A stretch of DNA of 64,000 bases. Source: Methylobacterium aerolatum. GTDB lineage: Bacteria > Pseudomonadota > Alphaproteobacteria > Rhizobiales > Beijerinckiaceae. The notes below the pieces were generated by a model. It was not told the origin of the DNA. It made no database searches and saw only the letters and a list, made by a program, of their open reading frames with translations. Positions 8,287 through 18,350 of the stretch are shown in pieces. The stretch spans positions 62,001-126,000 of the forward strand of contig NZ_BPQE01000017.1 of the NCBI RefSeq assembly GCF_022179085.1. Reading direction: 5' to 3'. The position numbers were made by a program, and so were the translations under genes. The first letter of the stretch is position 1, and every line of letters starts with the position of its first letter.

Positions 8287-10932
8287 ATGCGCTCGCTCCG
8301 CCGTCCCGCATCGCCCTATGAGACCTTCGTCGACGGCGTGCGCCCGTTCCTGGGCAAGCGTCTGACGGAGCTCGGCGGCCTCGTGCTCTTTACGGCGGCC
8401 ATCGCCCTGACGGTGGCGCTGGCCACGTGGTCGATCGACGATCCGAGCCTGAACCACGCCACCGAGCACCGGGCGCACAACGTCCTGGGGCAACCCGGCG
8501 CGGTGGTCTCCGACCTCGCCATGCAGATGCTCGGCCTCGGCTCCCTGGCCTTCGTGCTGCCGCCGGTCCTGTGGGGCGTGCGGCTGATGCGCGAGCGCGA
8601 CCTGCCCGGCGGCGGGGCGCGGATCGCCCTGTGGATCATCGGGTTCTGTGCCGCGAGCGCGGTGGCGAGCGCCCTGCCGCCCACGGCCCGCTGGCCCCTG
8701 CCCACCGGCCTCGGCGGCGTCGCCGGGGACGGCCTCCTGTCCGTCGCAAAGGGGATGCTCGGTTCGGTGTTCTCCGGCCTCGCCCTCCTGGCGGGCCTCC
8801 TCTACGCGGCCATCGCCATCGTCTGCCTTACGGGCGCCTGCCGCTTCGCCGCCGTCGAGGAGGAGCTGCCCGAGGAGCCCTATCCGGCCCGGCGCCTGCC
8901 CGACCGGAGCCGGGACGAGCGCGAGGACGACGGCGGCGAGCCCGGCCTCGGCCTCGTCGGCATCGGCGCCGTGGCGCAGGGGTTGATGCGCGCCCGAGCC
9001 TCCGTGGCCGAGCGGGTGGAGACGTGGCGCGGCGGCAAGGCCGAGGAGTTCGATGGCGCCTCCCCGGCGCTCGCCGCCCGGCGGGCCTTCTCGGATGGCG
9101 ACGTGCCGTGGGCGGATCATCGGCCCGCCGCAGAGCCGAACGCAGCGAAGCGGCGGGAACCGTCCTTCGATGCGCCACCCCGCACCGCGCCGGAGATGAC
9201 ATCGCCGATCCTGCACGACGAGGACGAGGGCGAGGCGTTCGACGATTCCGAGGTGTCCGCTCCGGCGGCGCCCTTCGTGGCCGCTCCCGCCCCGTCGCGG
9301 GTCGCCGCCCCGCCGGCGGGTCCGGCCCCCGCCCGTCGCCCGGCAGCCCCTTCGTCGCGCGAGCCGCACGCCTACGAGTTGCCCGCCCTCGACCTCCTGG
9401 CGGAGCCCCGCGGCCCGTCGCAGGCGAGCCAGATGTCGGCGGATGCCCTAGAGCAGAACGCCACCCTGCTTGAAGCGACGCTCGGCGATTTCGGCGTACG
9501 CGGCGACATCCTGGCCGTGCGGCCGGGCCCGGTCGTCACGCTCTACGAGCTGGAGCCCGCGCCGGGCACCAAGTCGAGCCGCGTCATCGCCCTGGCCGAC
9601 GACATCGCCCGCTCCATGTCGGCGGTGTCGGCCCGCGTGGCCGTCGTGCCGGGGCGCAACGCCATCGGCATCGAATTGCCCAACACCCGCCGGGAGATGG
9701 TTTTCCTGCGCGAGCTCCTCGCCTCGGAGGACTTCGTCGACAGTAAGCACAAGCTGGCGCTGTGCCTCGGCAAGAACATCGGCGGCGAGCCGATCATCGC
9801 CGACCTCGCCCGGATGCCGCACCTGCTGGTGGCCGGCACCACCGGATCGGGCAAGTCGGTGGCCATCAACACGATGATCCTCAGCTTGCTCTACCGGCTG
9901 AAGCCGGAGGAGTGCCGCCTGATCATGGTCGATCCGAAGATGCTGGAACTGTCGGTCTACGACGGCATCCCGCACCTCCTCTCCCCCGTCGTGACGGACC
10001 CGAAGAAGGCGGTGATCGCCCTCAAGTGGGCCGTGCGCGAGATGGAGGAGCGCTACAAGAAGATGGCCAAGATCGCGGTCCGCAACATCGACGGCTACAA
10101 CGCCCGCGTGGCCGAGGCGGCCGCCCGCGGCGAGGTGCTGACGCGGACCGTCCAGACCGGGTTCGACCGGCAGACGGGCGAGGCGGTCTACGAGGACGAG
10201 GAGATGGACCTTTCGGCCCTGCCCTACATCGTGATCGTGGTCGACGAGATGGCCGACCTGATGATGGTGGCGGGCAAGGACATCGAGGGCGCCATCCAGC
10301 GCCTCGCGCAGATGGCGCGGGCGGCGGGCATCCACCTGATCATGGCCACGCAGCGCCCGTCGGTGGACGTGATCACCGGCACGATCAAGGCGAACTTCCC
10401 GACCCGGATCAGCTTCCAGGTGACGAGCAAGATCGACAGCCGCACGATCCTCGGCGAGATGGGCGCGGAGCAACTGCTCGGCCAGGGCGACATGCTGTTC
10501 ATGGCCGGCGGCGGGCGCACCACGCGCGTCCACGGCCCGTTCTGCTCCGACAGCGAGGTCGAGAGCGTGGTCGCCCACCTCAAGCGCCAGGGCCGCCCGA
10601 GCTACCTCGACGCCGTCACCGCCGACGACGAGGAGGGCGCGCCCGAGAAGGGGGCCAAGGGCAAGGGGGCGGCGGGCTCGGCCGACCTCGAGATCGACGG
10701 CGCGGTGTTCGATGCCGGGGCCTTCGGCGAGGCCGGCGGCGACCTGTACGATCAAGCCGTCCAGGTGGTGCTGCGGGACCAGAAGGCCTCCACCAGCTAC
10801 ATCCAGCGCCGCCTCCAGATCGGCTACAACCGCGCCGCCTCGCTCATGGAGCGCATGGAGACGGAGGGCCTCGTCGGCCCGGCCAACCATGCCGGCAAGC
10901 GCGAAATCCTGGTGGAAGGGGCGGCGGTATAG
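8287..10932 (+). CDS. ftsK: DNA translocase FtsK
   Basis: Septum-anchored DNA pump that clears and aligns chromosome ends during division. 881 residues from [14 protein letters not shown]. The N-terminal part (about 30-185) has four hydrophobic segments that anchor it at the division site. It is followed by a long Pro/Ala/acidic linker to about residue 400. The C-terminal motor has Walker [13 protein letters not shown] (about 516-527) and Walker [15 protein letters not shown]. The gamma domain that reads KOPS DNA signals ends the protein ([21 protein letters not shown]). The linker is shorter than in E. coli FtsK but normal for alphaproteobacteria. The upstream frame to 8131 is non-coding. 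Confidence 0.96.
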   Translation: MRSLRRPASPYETFVDGVRPFLGKRLTELGGLVLFTAAIALTVALATWSIDDPSLNHATEHRAHNVLGQPGAVVSDLAMQMLGLGSLAFVLPPVLWGVRLMRERDLPGGGARIALWIIGFCAASAVASALPPTARWPLPTGLGGVAGDGLLSVAKGMLGSVFSGLALLAGLLYAAIAIVCLTGACRFAAVEEELPEEPYPARRLPDRSRDEREDDGGEPGLGLVGIGAVAQGLMRARASVAERVETWRGGKAEEFDGASPALAARRAFSDGDVPWADHRPAAEPNAAKRREPSFDAPPRTAPEMTSPILHDEDEGEAFDDSEVSAPAAPFVAAPAPSRVAAPPAGPAPARRPAAPSSREPHAYELPALDLLAEPRGPSQASQMSADALEQNATLLEATLGDFGVRGDILAVRPGPVVTLYELEPAPGTKSSRVIALADDIARSMSAVSARVAVVPGRNAIGIELPNTRREMVFLRELLASEDFVDSKHKLALCLGKNIGGEPIIADLARMPHLLVAGTTGSGKSVAINTMILSLLYRLKPEECRLIMVDPKMLELSVYDGIPHLLSPVVTDPKKAVIALKWAVREMEERYKKMAKIAVRNIDGYNARVAEAAARGEVLTRTVQTGFDRQTGEAVYEDEEMDLSALPYIVIVVDEMADLMMVAGKDIEGAIQRLAQMARAAGIHLIMATQRPSVDVITGTIKANFPTRISFQVTSKIDSRTILGEMGAEQLLGQGDMLFMAGGGRTTRVHGPFCSDSEVESVVAHLKRQGRPSYLDAVTADDEEGAPEKGAKGKGAAGSADLEIDGAVFDAGAFGEAGGDLYDQAVQVVLRDQKASTSYIQRRLQIGYNRAASLMERMETEGLVGPANHAGKREILVEGAAV

Positions 10933-11048
10933 CGCCCCGACCGGCCGGGTCGGTTCGAGATGCCGCCTCCCCATCCTCCCTTGAGGCTACCGCTTCGCGG
11001 CGGCACCTGAGAAGCTGGCCGGAAAGCCCCTCCGTCCCCTCAAACCCC

Positions 11049-11187
11049 CTCATCCTGAGAGCCTGGCCGAGAAGGTCCTGGCGGCCCATGAAGCCTTCCT
11101 CGTCCTTGCGAGCGGAGCGAAGCAATCCAGGGCAGCGGGCCGATTCCGACCGTGGCGCATCCCTGGATTGCTTCGCTCCGCTCGCAA
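11049..11187. repeat. Two adjoining repeat elements after ftsK
   Basis: 11049-11095 (cctcatcctgagagcctggc...) is the reverse complement of the element at 649-696. It is followed by an inverted repeat with 27-base perfect arms (11106-11132 and 11161-11187, ttgcgagcggagcgaagc...) of the family also found at 40441, 62632 and 63210. Together with the next copy they fill the 503-base gap between convergent ftsK and the molybdenum-oxidase gene. Confidence 0.8.
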
Positions 11188-11221
11188 AGACGGAGGGGAC
11201 AACGACCTTTCCGGCCAGACA

Positions 11222-11327
11222 CTGAGGTGCGGCGGAGCAGCCTCGAAGGAGGGCTCCAGAAGGCTCCGCGATCCCTGGAGGGCTCCTTCGAGGCCTCCGC
11301 TGCGCTCCGGCGCCTCAGGATGAGGTC
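11222..11327. repeat. Dispersed inverted repeat, second copy of the 6440 element
   Basis: ctgaggtgcggcggagcagc at the left and gctccggcgcctcaggatga at the right, with interior ggctccgcgatcc and tcgaggcctccgctgc shared with 6440-6556. Remaining bases of this gap (11188-11221 and 11328-11435) contain short fragments such as ttccggccagac that also occur near 6580. No gene is seen. Confidence 0.75.
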
Positions 11328-11435
11328 GCGATGAGGGAGGGCCATATTCCCGGCCAGACTTTCGGAATGACGGCGCGAGTGGGGGCGGCCTCCCTCGATT
11401 GACACCAACTCCCGATCACCCCGTCACGCGAACCC

Positions 11436-14099
11436 TCACCCGGTCTCCCCGCAGGCCGCCGCCACCGCGCGGAAGATGCGGTCGGGGGCGAAGGGCGTCG
11501 CCGTGAGCCGGGCGCCGGTGGCGTCGCGGATGGCGTTGCCGAGGGCCGCCGCCACCGGATTGAAGGGCGATTCGCTCATCGGCTTGGCGCCGAGCGGCCC
11601 GAACCGGTCGTGGGTGTCCGCGAAGAGCACCTGCGTGTCCGGCACGTCGGCGCAGGCGGGGATGTGGTAGTTGCGCAGGGTCTGCGTCTCGACCTCGCCC
11701 GTGGGGCCGATGCGGACATCCTCGTAGAGCGCGGCGCCGATGGCCTGGGCCACCCCGCCCTCCACCTGCCCCCGGCACTGTCCGGGATTGAGGACGGTGC
11801 CCGCGTCGGCGGCGTGGACGCTGCGCAGGATCCGCACCTCGCCGCTCACCGGATGGACCGCCACCCGGACGGCGTGGACGTTGAAGGCGACGGAGCGCGG
11901 GCTGCCCTCCGCCCGGCCCTCGGACGAGAGGGGGGCGAGCGCCGCGAGGGGCACGGGCCCGGCGGGGGTGTCCACCATGTCTCCCGCGAGGCGGCACATC
12001 TCGGGTGCCATACCTTGGCGTCCGGCCGCGAGGGCCAGGATCGTCCCGGCGAGGGCCTGGGCCGCCCGCAGGACGGCCATGCCCGCCACCACCGTCCCCG
12101 TGGAGCCGTAGGCGCCGGTATCGTGCCCGACCGCGTCCGTATCCGCGCCCGCGACCGACACGCGCTCCGGGGCGACGGCGAGGGTCTGCGCCGCGATCTG
12201 CCGGTGGACCGTGGCCGTGCCGTTGCCGAACTCGGCGGTGCCGACCTCGACGAGGTACGATCCGTCGGCCCGGAGGCTGACGCGTGCGTCGGCGAAGTGC
12301 CCGCCTGGCGGCGTCGTGTCGATCATGGCCATCGCCATGCCCGTTCCCGCCCGCCAGCCGGGCTCTGCGGCGGGGCCGGGATCGGCGGCGAGCGCGTCCT
12401 GGGCGAGGGTGAGGCACTGGTCGAGGCCGTAGCTGCCGAACTCCACGTCGTGCGGCGTCAGGCTGTGGGCGACCAGCGGGTCGCCGGGGCGCACCGCGTT
12501 CATCCGGCGGAGAGCGAAGGGATCGATGCCGAGGCGCCGGGCCACCTCGTCGAGGGCGGATTCGAGGGCGAAGATCGTCTGGCTGAGGCCGTAGCCGCGA
12601 AAGGCCCCCGCCGGGACGGTGTGGGTGAAGACGGCGCGGCCGTCGACCCGCTTGTTCGGGCAGGCATAGGCCGCCAGCACCTCGTTGCAGCCGTGGTGAA
12701 GCACGCCGCCCGCGTGGTTGCCGTAGGCGCCCGTCTCCGAGAGCACGTCGAGGGACAGCGCCGTGAGGCGCCCGTCGGCCTTGGCGCCCACCGTCACCCG
12801 CACCCGCATGGGATGGCGGGTGGTGGTGGCGATGAACTGCTCCTGGCGGGTCATCTCCCATTGCACCGGCCGGCCGGTCTTCAGAACGGCGAGCGCCACC
12901 AAATCCTCGGTCAGCATCTCCTGCTTGCCGCCGAATCCGCCGCCCACGCGCCCGCACAGCACCCTCACCTGGGCGCGGTCGAGGCCGAACAGGGTGCAGA
13001 GGGCATCCCGCGTGAGGAAGGGCACCTGGGTGCTGGAGCGGAGGGTGAGGCGGCCCGCCTCGTCCCGCCAGCCGAGGCAGCCGTGGGTCTCCAGGGCGAC
13101 GTGCTGCAGGCGCTGCGAGCGAAACTCCTCCGTGTAGGTGAGGTCCGCCTGCCGCAGGCCGGCGGCCACGTCCCCGACCTCGCCGTGCACCTCCGCCGCG
13201 AGGTTGCCGCCCTCGTGGACCTGCGGCGCCTCCGGCTCCAGGGCGCGGTCGGCGTCCAGGAGGGCGGGGTGAACCTCGTAGGCCACGATGAGCGCCCGGG
13301 TGCCCGCCTCGGCGGCGGCCTCCGTCTCCGCCACCACCGCCGCCACCCGCTGGCCGACGAAGCGCAGCACCGGATCGAGCACCCGTGTGTCGGCGGCGTC
13401 GTCGCGCGGGTCCTCGTGCCGCCCTGTGGAGAAGCGCCCCGGCGGCGCGTCCGCGTGAGTCAGCACGGCGACGACGCCGGGGACCGCCAGGGCCGGGCCG
13501 GTGTCGATCGCCAGGATGTGGGCATGGGCGTGGGGCGAGCGCAGGACCTTGAGGTGCAGCAGCCCGGTCTCCGGCACGTCGAAGGTGAAGCGGGCCGCGC
13601 CCGCGACGACGAGGGGGGCGGCGGGGGCGGGCAGGCCGTCGTCGGCCGGGTCGCCGGATCCCGCCACCGCCTCGCGGATCGCCCGGTAGCCGGTGCAGCG
13701 GCACAGGTTGCCCTTGAGGGCCTCCCCGAGGTCGGCCCGGCGGCCCTGGTCGAGGGCGGCGGCGGTCATGATCTGGCCCGGCGTGCAGAAGCCGCACTGA
13801 AACCCGCGCGCGGCGAGGAAGGCCGCCTGCATCGGGTGCTCGGCGCGGGGGCCGTCGCCCGGGCGGCAGGGGCCGGACAGGCCCTCGATCGTCGTGACGC
13901 TGCGCCCCTCGGCCCGGAAGGCCGGGACGAGGCAGGAATGGACCGGCTCGCCGTCGAGGTGGACCGTGCAGGCGCCGCAATCGCCCGCGTCGCAGCCTTT
14001 CTTGACGCCGAACCAGCCGCCCGCCCGCAGGGCGGTGCGCAGGCATTGGCCGGGGCGGATCGCGATCTCCTGGGGCGAGCCGTTGACGGTGAGCCTCAT
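11436..14099 (-). CDS. Molybdenum hydroxylase, fused [2Fe-2S] and Mo-cofactor subunit (XdhD-like)
   Basis: 887-residue xanthine-oxidase-family protein that unites the iron-sulfur domain and the large molybdopterin domain. Residues 1-160 carry two [2Fe-2S] sites: CDAGDCGAC plus a later Cys (36, 41, 44, 56), and CGFCTPGQI with CRCTGYR (102, 105, 133, 135). The rest is the Mo domain ([33 protein letters not shown]). It ends in [20 protein letters not shown], where the Glu of SES is the likely catalytic base. The layout matches E. coli XdhD (fused) with YgfM. Start is the ATG at 14099, overlapping the FAD-subunit stop by ATGA. Substrate (purine, aldehyde or N-heterocycle) is undetermined; no XdhC chaperone is adjacent. 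Confidence 0.88.
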   Translation of the reverse strand: MRLTVNGSPQEIAIRPGQCLRTALRAGGWFGVKKGCDAGDCGACTVHLDGEPVHSCLVPAFRAEGRSVTTIEGLSGPCRPGDGPRAEHPMQAAFLAARGFQCGFCTPGQIMTAAALDQGRRADLGEALKGNLCRCTGYRAIREAVAGSGDPADDGLPAPAAPLVVAGAARFTFDVPETGLLHLKVLRSPHAHAHILAIDTGPALAVPGVVAVLTHADAPPGRFSTGRHEDPRDDAADTRVLDPVLRFVGQRVAAVVAETEAAAEAGTRALIVAYEVHPALLDADRALEPEAPQVHEGGNLAAEVHGEVGDVAAGLRQADLTYTEEFRSQRLQHVALETHGCLGWRDEAGRLTLRSSTQVPFLTRDALCTLFGLDRAQVRVLCGRVGGGFGGKQEMLTEDLVALAVLKTGRPVQWEMTRQEQFIATTTRHPMRVRVTVGAKADGRLTALSLDVLSETGAYGNHAGGVLHHGCNEVLAAYACPNKRVDGRAVFTHTVPAGAFRGYGLSQTIFALESALDEVARRLGIDPFALRRMNAVRPGDPLVAHSLTPHDVEFGSYGLDQCLTLAQDALAADPGPAAEPGWRAGTGMAMAMIDTTPPGGHFADARVSLRADGSYLVEVGTAEFGNGTATVHRQIAAQTLAVAPERVSVAGADTDAVGHDTGAYGSTGTVVAGMAVLRAAQALAGTILALAAGRQGMAPEMCRLAGDMVDTPAGPVPLAALAPLSSEGRAEGSPRSVAFNVHAVRVAVHPVSGEVRILRSVHAADAGTVLNPGQCRGQVEGGVAQAIGAALYEDVRIGPTGEVETQTLRNYHIPACADVPDTQVLFADTHDRFGPLGAKPMSESPFNPVAAALGNAIRDATGARLTATPFAPDRIFRAVAAACGETG

Positions 14100-14920
14100 G
14101 CGCCTGCCTCCGCCAGTTCGTGCCGGATCTCGTCCGCGAGATGCCGGGTCATGTGACGCCGCCAGTCCGGATGGCCGTGGACGTCGTCGTAGACGAGGCT
14201 GTCGGGGATCGCCGCGTCGAGGGCGCGGCGCAGGCCGTCCCGGTCGGGCAGGTCCGGAAAGTCGAGGTGGACCGGGCGCCGCACCGAGGCGGTCACGGTG
14301 AGGCGGAAGGCGCCGTCCCCGGCCAGCGTGCCGATGAGCAGGGCGCCGGAGCGCCCGCCGGGGCTGAGGCTCGCCCGGCGGAAGGCGGCCCGGCGGGCCA
14401 GGGCGGCGGCGGGCAGGTGCAGGCTGCGCAGGATCTCGCCGGGGGCCAGCGCCGTGCGCTGGGGGCCGAGGACGACCTCGCGGGCGGGCAGGGTCCGCTC
14501 GCCCCCGTCCGGGGTCCAGAGGAGGCAGGTTCCCTCCATCGCCACGGCGAGCGCGATCATCGGCCCCGCCGGCAGGGCGAGGCAGAGGTTGCCGCCCACC
14601 GTCGCGACGTGGCGGATCTTGAAGGAGCCGAGGAGCGCCCGGCAGCACAGCCCGACCACCGGGGCGGCGCGCCAGGCGGCGGGCCAATCGAGGGCCTCCA
14701 GCGTGCCGAGCGTGCAGGTGGCCGCGAGGGTGAGGCCGTCCTCCGCGAGGCGGTGCGGGGGCCAGCCGAGGGAGGCGAGGTCCACGAGCCGCCGCAGGTC
14801 CGGCTGCGGCTCCGAGAACAGCCACGTCCCGCCTCCGAGCCAGGCATCGCCCGCCCGCCAGGGCGGAAGATCCCCCCGGTCGCCGGGCCGCATCACCGTC
14901 TCGATCGTCGAAAGGTCCAT
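14096..14920 (-). CDS. FAD-binding subunit of the molybdenum hydroxylase
   Basis: 274-residue flavin subunit (PCMH-type FAD domain followed by the CO-dehydrogenase flavoprotein C-terminal domain) that takes electrons from the FeS domain of its partner. Recognisable features are the FAD-contact loop [20 protein letters not shown] (about 29-48), [13 protein letters not shown], and the second FAD motif [19 protein letters not shown]. It is the first gene of a two-gene unit. Its TGA overlaps the ATG of the fused FeS/Mo subunit by four bases (14096-14099), which implies translational coupling and equal stoichiometry. Resembles YgfM of E. coli in size and pairing. Confidence 0.87.
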   Translation of the reverse strand: MDLSTIETVMRPGDRGDLPPWRAGDAWLGGGTWLFSEPQPDLRRLVDLASLGWPPHRLAEDGLTLAATCTLGTLEALDWPAAWRAAPVVGLCCRALLGSFKIRHVATVGGNLCLALPAGPMIALAVAMEGTCLLWTPDGGERTLPAREVVLGPQRTALAPGEILRSLHLPAAALARRAAFRRASLSPGGRSGALLIGTLAGDGAFRLTVTASVRRPVHLDFPDLPDRDGLRRALDAAIPDSLVYDDVHGHPDWRRHMTRHLADEIRHELAEAGA

Positions 14921-14993
14921 CGCACCCCCAGGGACACCGTTGAGGGACCTGAGGCAAGTCGCTTGCCGGAGCGCGCGCGCGGCGGTGTTTTCG

Positions 14994-15395
14994 TCAGCCG
15001 CCCGTGAACAGGCGCACCAGCATCATGGTGAGCCCCGCCATGGAGACCACGTAGGCGAAGGTCCGCCAGCCCTTCACGCCGGTGAGGTAGAGGGGCAGGT
15101 AGACGATGCGTGCCGCGAGCCAGATCCAGGCCCCCGCCGCGCCGACGCCGCCCGTACGGCCGGTGGCGGCGAGCGCCAGGGCCAGGGCGATGAGGGCGGG
15201 CCATGTCTCCTTGTAGTTGTCGAGCGCCCGCTGCGCCCGCCCGGCGAGGGGGCCGAGCGGCGGCTCCTGCCCGTCGCGCGCGCCCATGTTCCATTCCCTG
15301 CCCCGCTCCTTCGTGACGGCGAAGGCCTGGATCTGGATGTGGACGACGAGCAGCACGATTGCGGCGGCGAGGACGACGATCTCGGTCGGCAGCAC
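14994..15395 (-). CDS. MAPEG family membrane protein
   Basis: 133 residues from a GTG at 15395, which follows GGAGAAG at good spacing; an upstream frame to 15431 has no such signal. Four hydrophobic helices are visible: an N-terminal one (EIVVLAAAIVLLVVHIQIQA), then ALIALALALAA, GAWIWLAARIVYLPLYL and the tail. The MAPEG-typical sequence GRAQRALDNYKETWPA lies between helices 1 and 2. The family covers glutathione- and eicosanoid-metabolising membrane enzymes; bacterial members are mostly uncharacterised. Located just upstream of the FAD subunit gene on the same strand, about 70 bases away. Confidence 0.83.
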   Translation of the reverse strand: MLPTEIVVLAAAIVLLVVHIQIQAFAVTKERGREWNMGARDGQEPPLGPLAGRAQRALDNYKETWPALIALALALAATGRTGGVGAAGAWIWLAARIVYLPLYLTGVKGWRTFAYVVSMAGLTMMLVRLFTGG

Positions 15396-15615
15396 GGTGA
15401 CTTCTTCTCCAGCGTGACCACGGCAAAGCACGCGGCCAACCTACAACGCCAAGACACGATCCGTCCCGGCAGGGTCAACCTGCGACGAGGCCGGACTTGC
15501 CCGGCGGCGGGCTCGTCCGGCATCCTGGCCGCGTGACCGGATCCGCCCGTCCGCTCCGCGCGAGCCGCGCCACGGAGAGAGGCGGACCGGTCCCGGAATC
15601 GGCCGGGGGGTACCC

Positions 15616-16098
15616 ATGCGGCGGTTGCTCAAGTTCCTCCACACGATGGGCTCCATCGGCCTGATGGGAGCGATGGCCGCCCTTCTCGTGCTGTTCGCGA
15701 GCCTGCCGCCGCCCGCCTCGCTTCAGGGCTATGCCCTGATGCGCGGCGCGATGGGCGCCATCGCGACTTGGATCTTCCTGCCCTCCTTGGCCCTCGTGCT
15801 GGTGGCCGGGCTGCTCTCGATGGCGGTTCATCGGGGCTTCCGGGAGGCCGGCTGGGCCTGGATCAAGCTCGCCACCGGCGTGCTGATGTTCGAGGGCGGG
15901 TTCGTCTACATCCAGGGCCCGATGCAGCGGGAGGCCGAGCGAAGCGCCGCCGCGCTCGCCGGGCGCCTCGACCCGGCGACGCTGGCGACGACGATCGGGC
16001 CCGAGCGCAACACCCTGTGGCTCCTGCTCGCGGTGGCGGCGGTCAACGTCGCCCTCGGCATCTGGCGCCCGAAGATCCTGAGGCTGCCGACCACCTGA
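15616..16098 (+). CDS. Small integral membrane protein (DUF2269-like)
   Basis: 160 residues with four predicted transmembrane stretches: about 8-28 (HTMGSIGLMGAMAALLVLFA), 46-68, 80-100 and 136-152. The opening MRRLLKFLHTMGSIGLMG and the overall layout resemble DUF2269 membrane proteins, but this is a visual impression. A charged loop of about 30 residues sits before the last helix. Divergent from the MAPEG gene; convergent with the secreted-protein gene downstream, with a strong hairpin at 16123 between them. Function unknown. Confidence 0.72.
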   Translation: MRRLLKFLHTMGSIGLMGAMAALLVLFASLPPPASLQGYALMRGAMGAIATWIFLPSLALVLVAGLLSMAVHRGFREAGWAWIKLATGVLMFEGGFVYIQGPMQREAERSAAALAGRLDPATLATTIGPERNTLWLLLAVAAVNVALGIWRPKILRLPTT

Positions 16099-16122
16099 CG
16101 ATCGGGCTCCGCCATGGTGACC

Positions 16123-16151
16123 GGGCCGGCTCCCGTCGAGGGGACCGGCCC
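16123..16151. terminator. Hairpin between convergent genes
   Basis: Twelve-position stem gggccggctccc / ggggaccggccc with one mismatch and one G-T pair, loop gtcga. It lies between the membrane protein gene (+) and the secreted protein gene (-) and could serve both. Confidence 0.5.
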
Positions 16152-16201
16152 GTCGCCTCACGGGGCTGGGGTAGGGCGCTTCACCGGTTAATCGCCGACG
16201 G

Positions 16202-16483
16202 TTACTTGCCGCCGCCGCTGCTGCCCGAACCGATGCGGGAGGGCTGATCCTCGTTGCCGGCCGCCGCCGAGTCGGTGGCGATCCCGTCCGCGGCGCGGCC
16301 GGTCGGGGAGTAGGTCGCGGCGCCCGGAGCACCGGTGGAGCCGATCTGGCGCGTCTCGACGCCCGGTGCGCCGGGCGGCACCACGACCGTGGAGGACGTC
16401 GGGGTCTCGACCACCGTCGCTTGGGCGAAGGCCGGAGCGGACACGGCGGCGAGGAGGCCGGCGGCGAGGAGAAGTTGCTTCAT
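16202..16483 (-). CDS. Secreted low-complexity protein
   Basis: 93 residues. MKQLLLAAGLLAAVSAPAFAQ is a textbook signal peptide cut after AFA. The mature 73 residues are rich in Thr, Val, Gly, Ser and Pro and end in GSGSSGGGK, with no cysteine and no recognised domain. Probably a small periplasmic protein. A GGATC-rich stretch 8-12 bases upstream of the ATG (tcccc-gcc on the plus strand) is compatible with translation start there. Confidence 0.65.
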   Translation of the reverse strand: MKQLLLAAGLLAAVSAPAFAQATVVETPTSSTVVVPPGAPGVETRQIGSTGAPGAATYSPTGRAADGIATDSAAAGNEDQPSRIGSGSSGGGK

Positions 16484-16639
16484 GGGCGGGGATCCTGTCG
16501 GGGGCGGCGGTCATGCGCTGCCCTGGGACCCCGACAACTTGGGTTGTGCACCAATGATCCGCGCGCGGGACCATTTGTCCCGCTCATGTGCGCCATCACA
16601 CCTTATCGGTGGGATGATCCCGGTTCGCTCAACGTGCTG

Positions 16640-17188
16640 TTACCAGCAGGCGCGGGGTAGGCGGGCCTTCCAGCGCTGACCAGCCGGCAGCGAGGCACGA
16701 TTTCCCCGCTCCAGGCGCGACGTGGGCCGGGCCGCCGAGCCCGAGGGCAACTCGGTCCGCGCGGATTGCGCCGGCGCGGGGGTCGCCACCGGCGCAGGGG
16801 GCGGGGCGGCGGGCGGGAAGGCGATCGGGCTGGCCAGCGCGGGCTTCTGGATCGCCGCCGGGGCCGGGCTCGCTGCCCGCGGCTTTACCCGCCGCACGCG
16901 AGGCAGGCGCGTCTCTGCGGGGGGCGCCGTCTCGGCGTCGGCATCCACCGGTGCCGGCTCATCGGGCACGAGCAGGTTCGGCAGGATGCGCCGCGGGGCC
17001 GTGATCGGCTCCGGCGGCGCGGTCACCGCCGCCCAGGGATCGAAGAGGGGGGCGCTGGCCCGCGCGGCGGGCTTCGCCGCGGCATCGGAGGCCGGCTGGA
17101 TCCGCTTGGGGATCGCGATGGAACCACCGTCGCGACCGGTTCCCCGGGACTCGACGATGAACGGACGCCGCACGCGAGGGTGGCGCAT
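16640..17188 (-). CDS. Pro/Ala-rich hypothetical protein
   Basis: 182 residues with no signal peptide and no hydrophobic segment. The body is basic and Pro/Ala rich (about 14-150), and it closes with an ordered-looking tail rich in Arg and Trp (GQRWKARLPRACW). Composition suggests an intrinsically disordered linker protein. The gene may be real because base composition at third positions is strongly GC in this frame and there is no competing credible frame, but no homologous family is recognised. The A+T-richer segment upstream (17190-17420) probably holds its promoter. Confidence 0.5.
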   Translation of the reverse strand: MRHPRVRRPFIVESRGTGRDGGSIAIPKRIQPASDAAAKPAARASAPLFDPWAAVTAPPEPITAPRRILPNLLVPDEPAPVDADAETAPPAETRLPRVRRVKPRAASPAPAAIQKPALASPIAFPPAAPPPAPVATPAPAQSARTELPSGSAARPTSRLERGNRASLPAGQRWKARLPRACW

Positions 17189-17612
17189 GGACAGGATGAT
17201 CTCGAATGGTCGGAGTTGACAATCGCGCCGTGGCGGCGCGGGGCGCCGCGTTTCGAACCGGCGACCTAGTCAAACAGTGCAGTACTGTTATTGCGAAATC
17301 AAGTGGTATTTGCTCAAGGATTTCAAAACCCACCACTTTTGCACCGTTGCGGAAAGCCCGGCGCACATGTGGAGCCGTTCTTGCGAGCCGAAGCGAAGAT
17401 TGTGTGGTGTCCCCCGGAGAGGTCCCGCCCGTCGACGGATCAGAAACGATGGGGCTTCGAGGGCGACTTGCGCGGCCCTTATAGCTTCGAGGGCGTGCGC
17501 GGGTCGGGGCATTTGCGCCGCAACACTTGTCGTTGCCTCGCGAAGCAGCAGCCACGTCGGCCGACGTCCTGTCTGGGCGGCCGGGGATTCCCCCGCCTCC
17601 GCATCCGGTGAC
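17189..17612. other. Intergenic region, A+T-richer, with short dyad
   Basis: No credible gene. The composition drops toward A+T around 17270-17350 compared with the flanks. aacagt (17274-17279) and actgtt (17285-17290) form a 6-base dyad about 90 bases upstream of the 17188 start, a possible operator or hairpin. The isolated tRNA T-arm-like gtttcgaacc at 17251 lacks a matching stem. Confidence 0.4.
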
Positions 17613-17879
17613 TCAGTGCAGCGTGCCGTTGCCCGACCGGTCCGGCGGATCGGCGATCAGGGCTTCCGAGAGGGGAAATTCCAGGACGACATCCTGGGAG
17701 TCGTCGGTGACGTAGAGGACGGCCCGGATCAGGTCCGGATCGGCGTCGGCGCCCTGGAGGAGTTGCAGGGCCAGGGTCCGCGTCGCCTCCCACGCGGCGT
17801 CCGCATCGTCGAGTTCCCGGCCGTCGGGATCGAGGATCACGTCGTCGCCGATATGCGTGTGAAAGAAGTAGCGCGGCAT
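17613..17879 (-). CDS. DUF6894 family protein
   Basis: 88 residues. The N-terminus MPRYFFHTHIGDDVILDPDG and the following ELDDADAAWEATRTLALQLL are the signature of DUF6894, a small-protein family abundant in Methylobacterium and Bradyrhizobium. Its function is not known to me. An N-terminal extension in the same frame to 18083 is very Arg rich and implausible, so the ATG at 17879 was taken. Monocistronic by position, upstream of a 260-base gap and tRNA-Leu. Confidence 0.8.
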   Translation of the reverse strand: MPRYFFHTHIGDDVILDPDGRELDDADAAWEATRTLALQLLQGADADPDLIRAVLYVTDDSQDVVLEFPLSEALIADPPDRSGNGTLH

Positions 17880-18141
17880 TGGTCTACGCCCCCCGACGGT
17901 TCGTCCGATCCCGGCTGGCGCCGCTTTGTGTGTGAGACGTCGACCGGCGTGGCAGCCCTTGGTTCCCCGTGAACGCCGTGGCCCGGCCATCTCTTCCCGT
18001 CGCCCGCGGGCGCCGCGCGATCCCGGCGGACGAGCCGGCGACGTGGCCCGTGCGATGCCCCGCGGGCATCGTCGTCGCGCCACCGTTACATCGTGATGTT
18101 TGAGGCACGAACCGATCCCCCTCGTCGGGTCGGGATCAGGT

Positions 18142-18226
18142 TGGTGCGGCCAAGAGGACTCGAACCTCCACCCCTCGCGGGACTAGCACCTCAAGCTAGC
18201 GCGTCTACCAATTCCGCCATGGCCGC
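18142..18226 (-). tRNA. tRNA-Leu (anticodon GAG), CCA encoded
   Basis: On the minus strand the sequence folds as a cloverleaf. The seven-base acceptor gcggcca pairs with tggccgc, followed by discriminator A and CCA. The D arm contains aattggtagacgc. The anticodon stem ctagc/gctag encloses the loop ttgaggt, whose anticodon is GAG. The long variable arm is expected for leucine, and the T arm carries ggttcgagtcc. 85 bases including CCA. Confidence 0.97.
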
Positions 18227-18350
18227 ATTGGACGTCGTTGACGACGGTCCGAAACCGTCCCCGAGCGCCCCGTGGGGCGCCGTTTCGTCCGGCGCGGCAG
18301 GCGATAACAGATCGCTCCCGCGCCGACAAGCCACCCGTCGCCGTTTCCGT

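Noticed and set aside
17245-17275. tRNA-like T-arm (gtttcgaacc)
   Set aside because: The flanking bases do not pair as a T stem and no acceptor or anticodon arm can be found.
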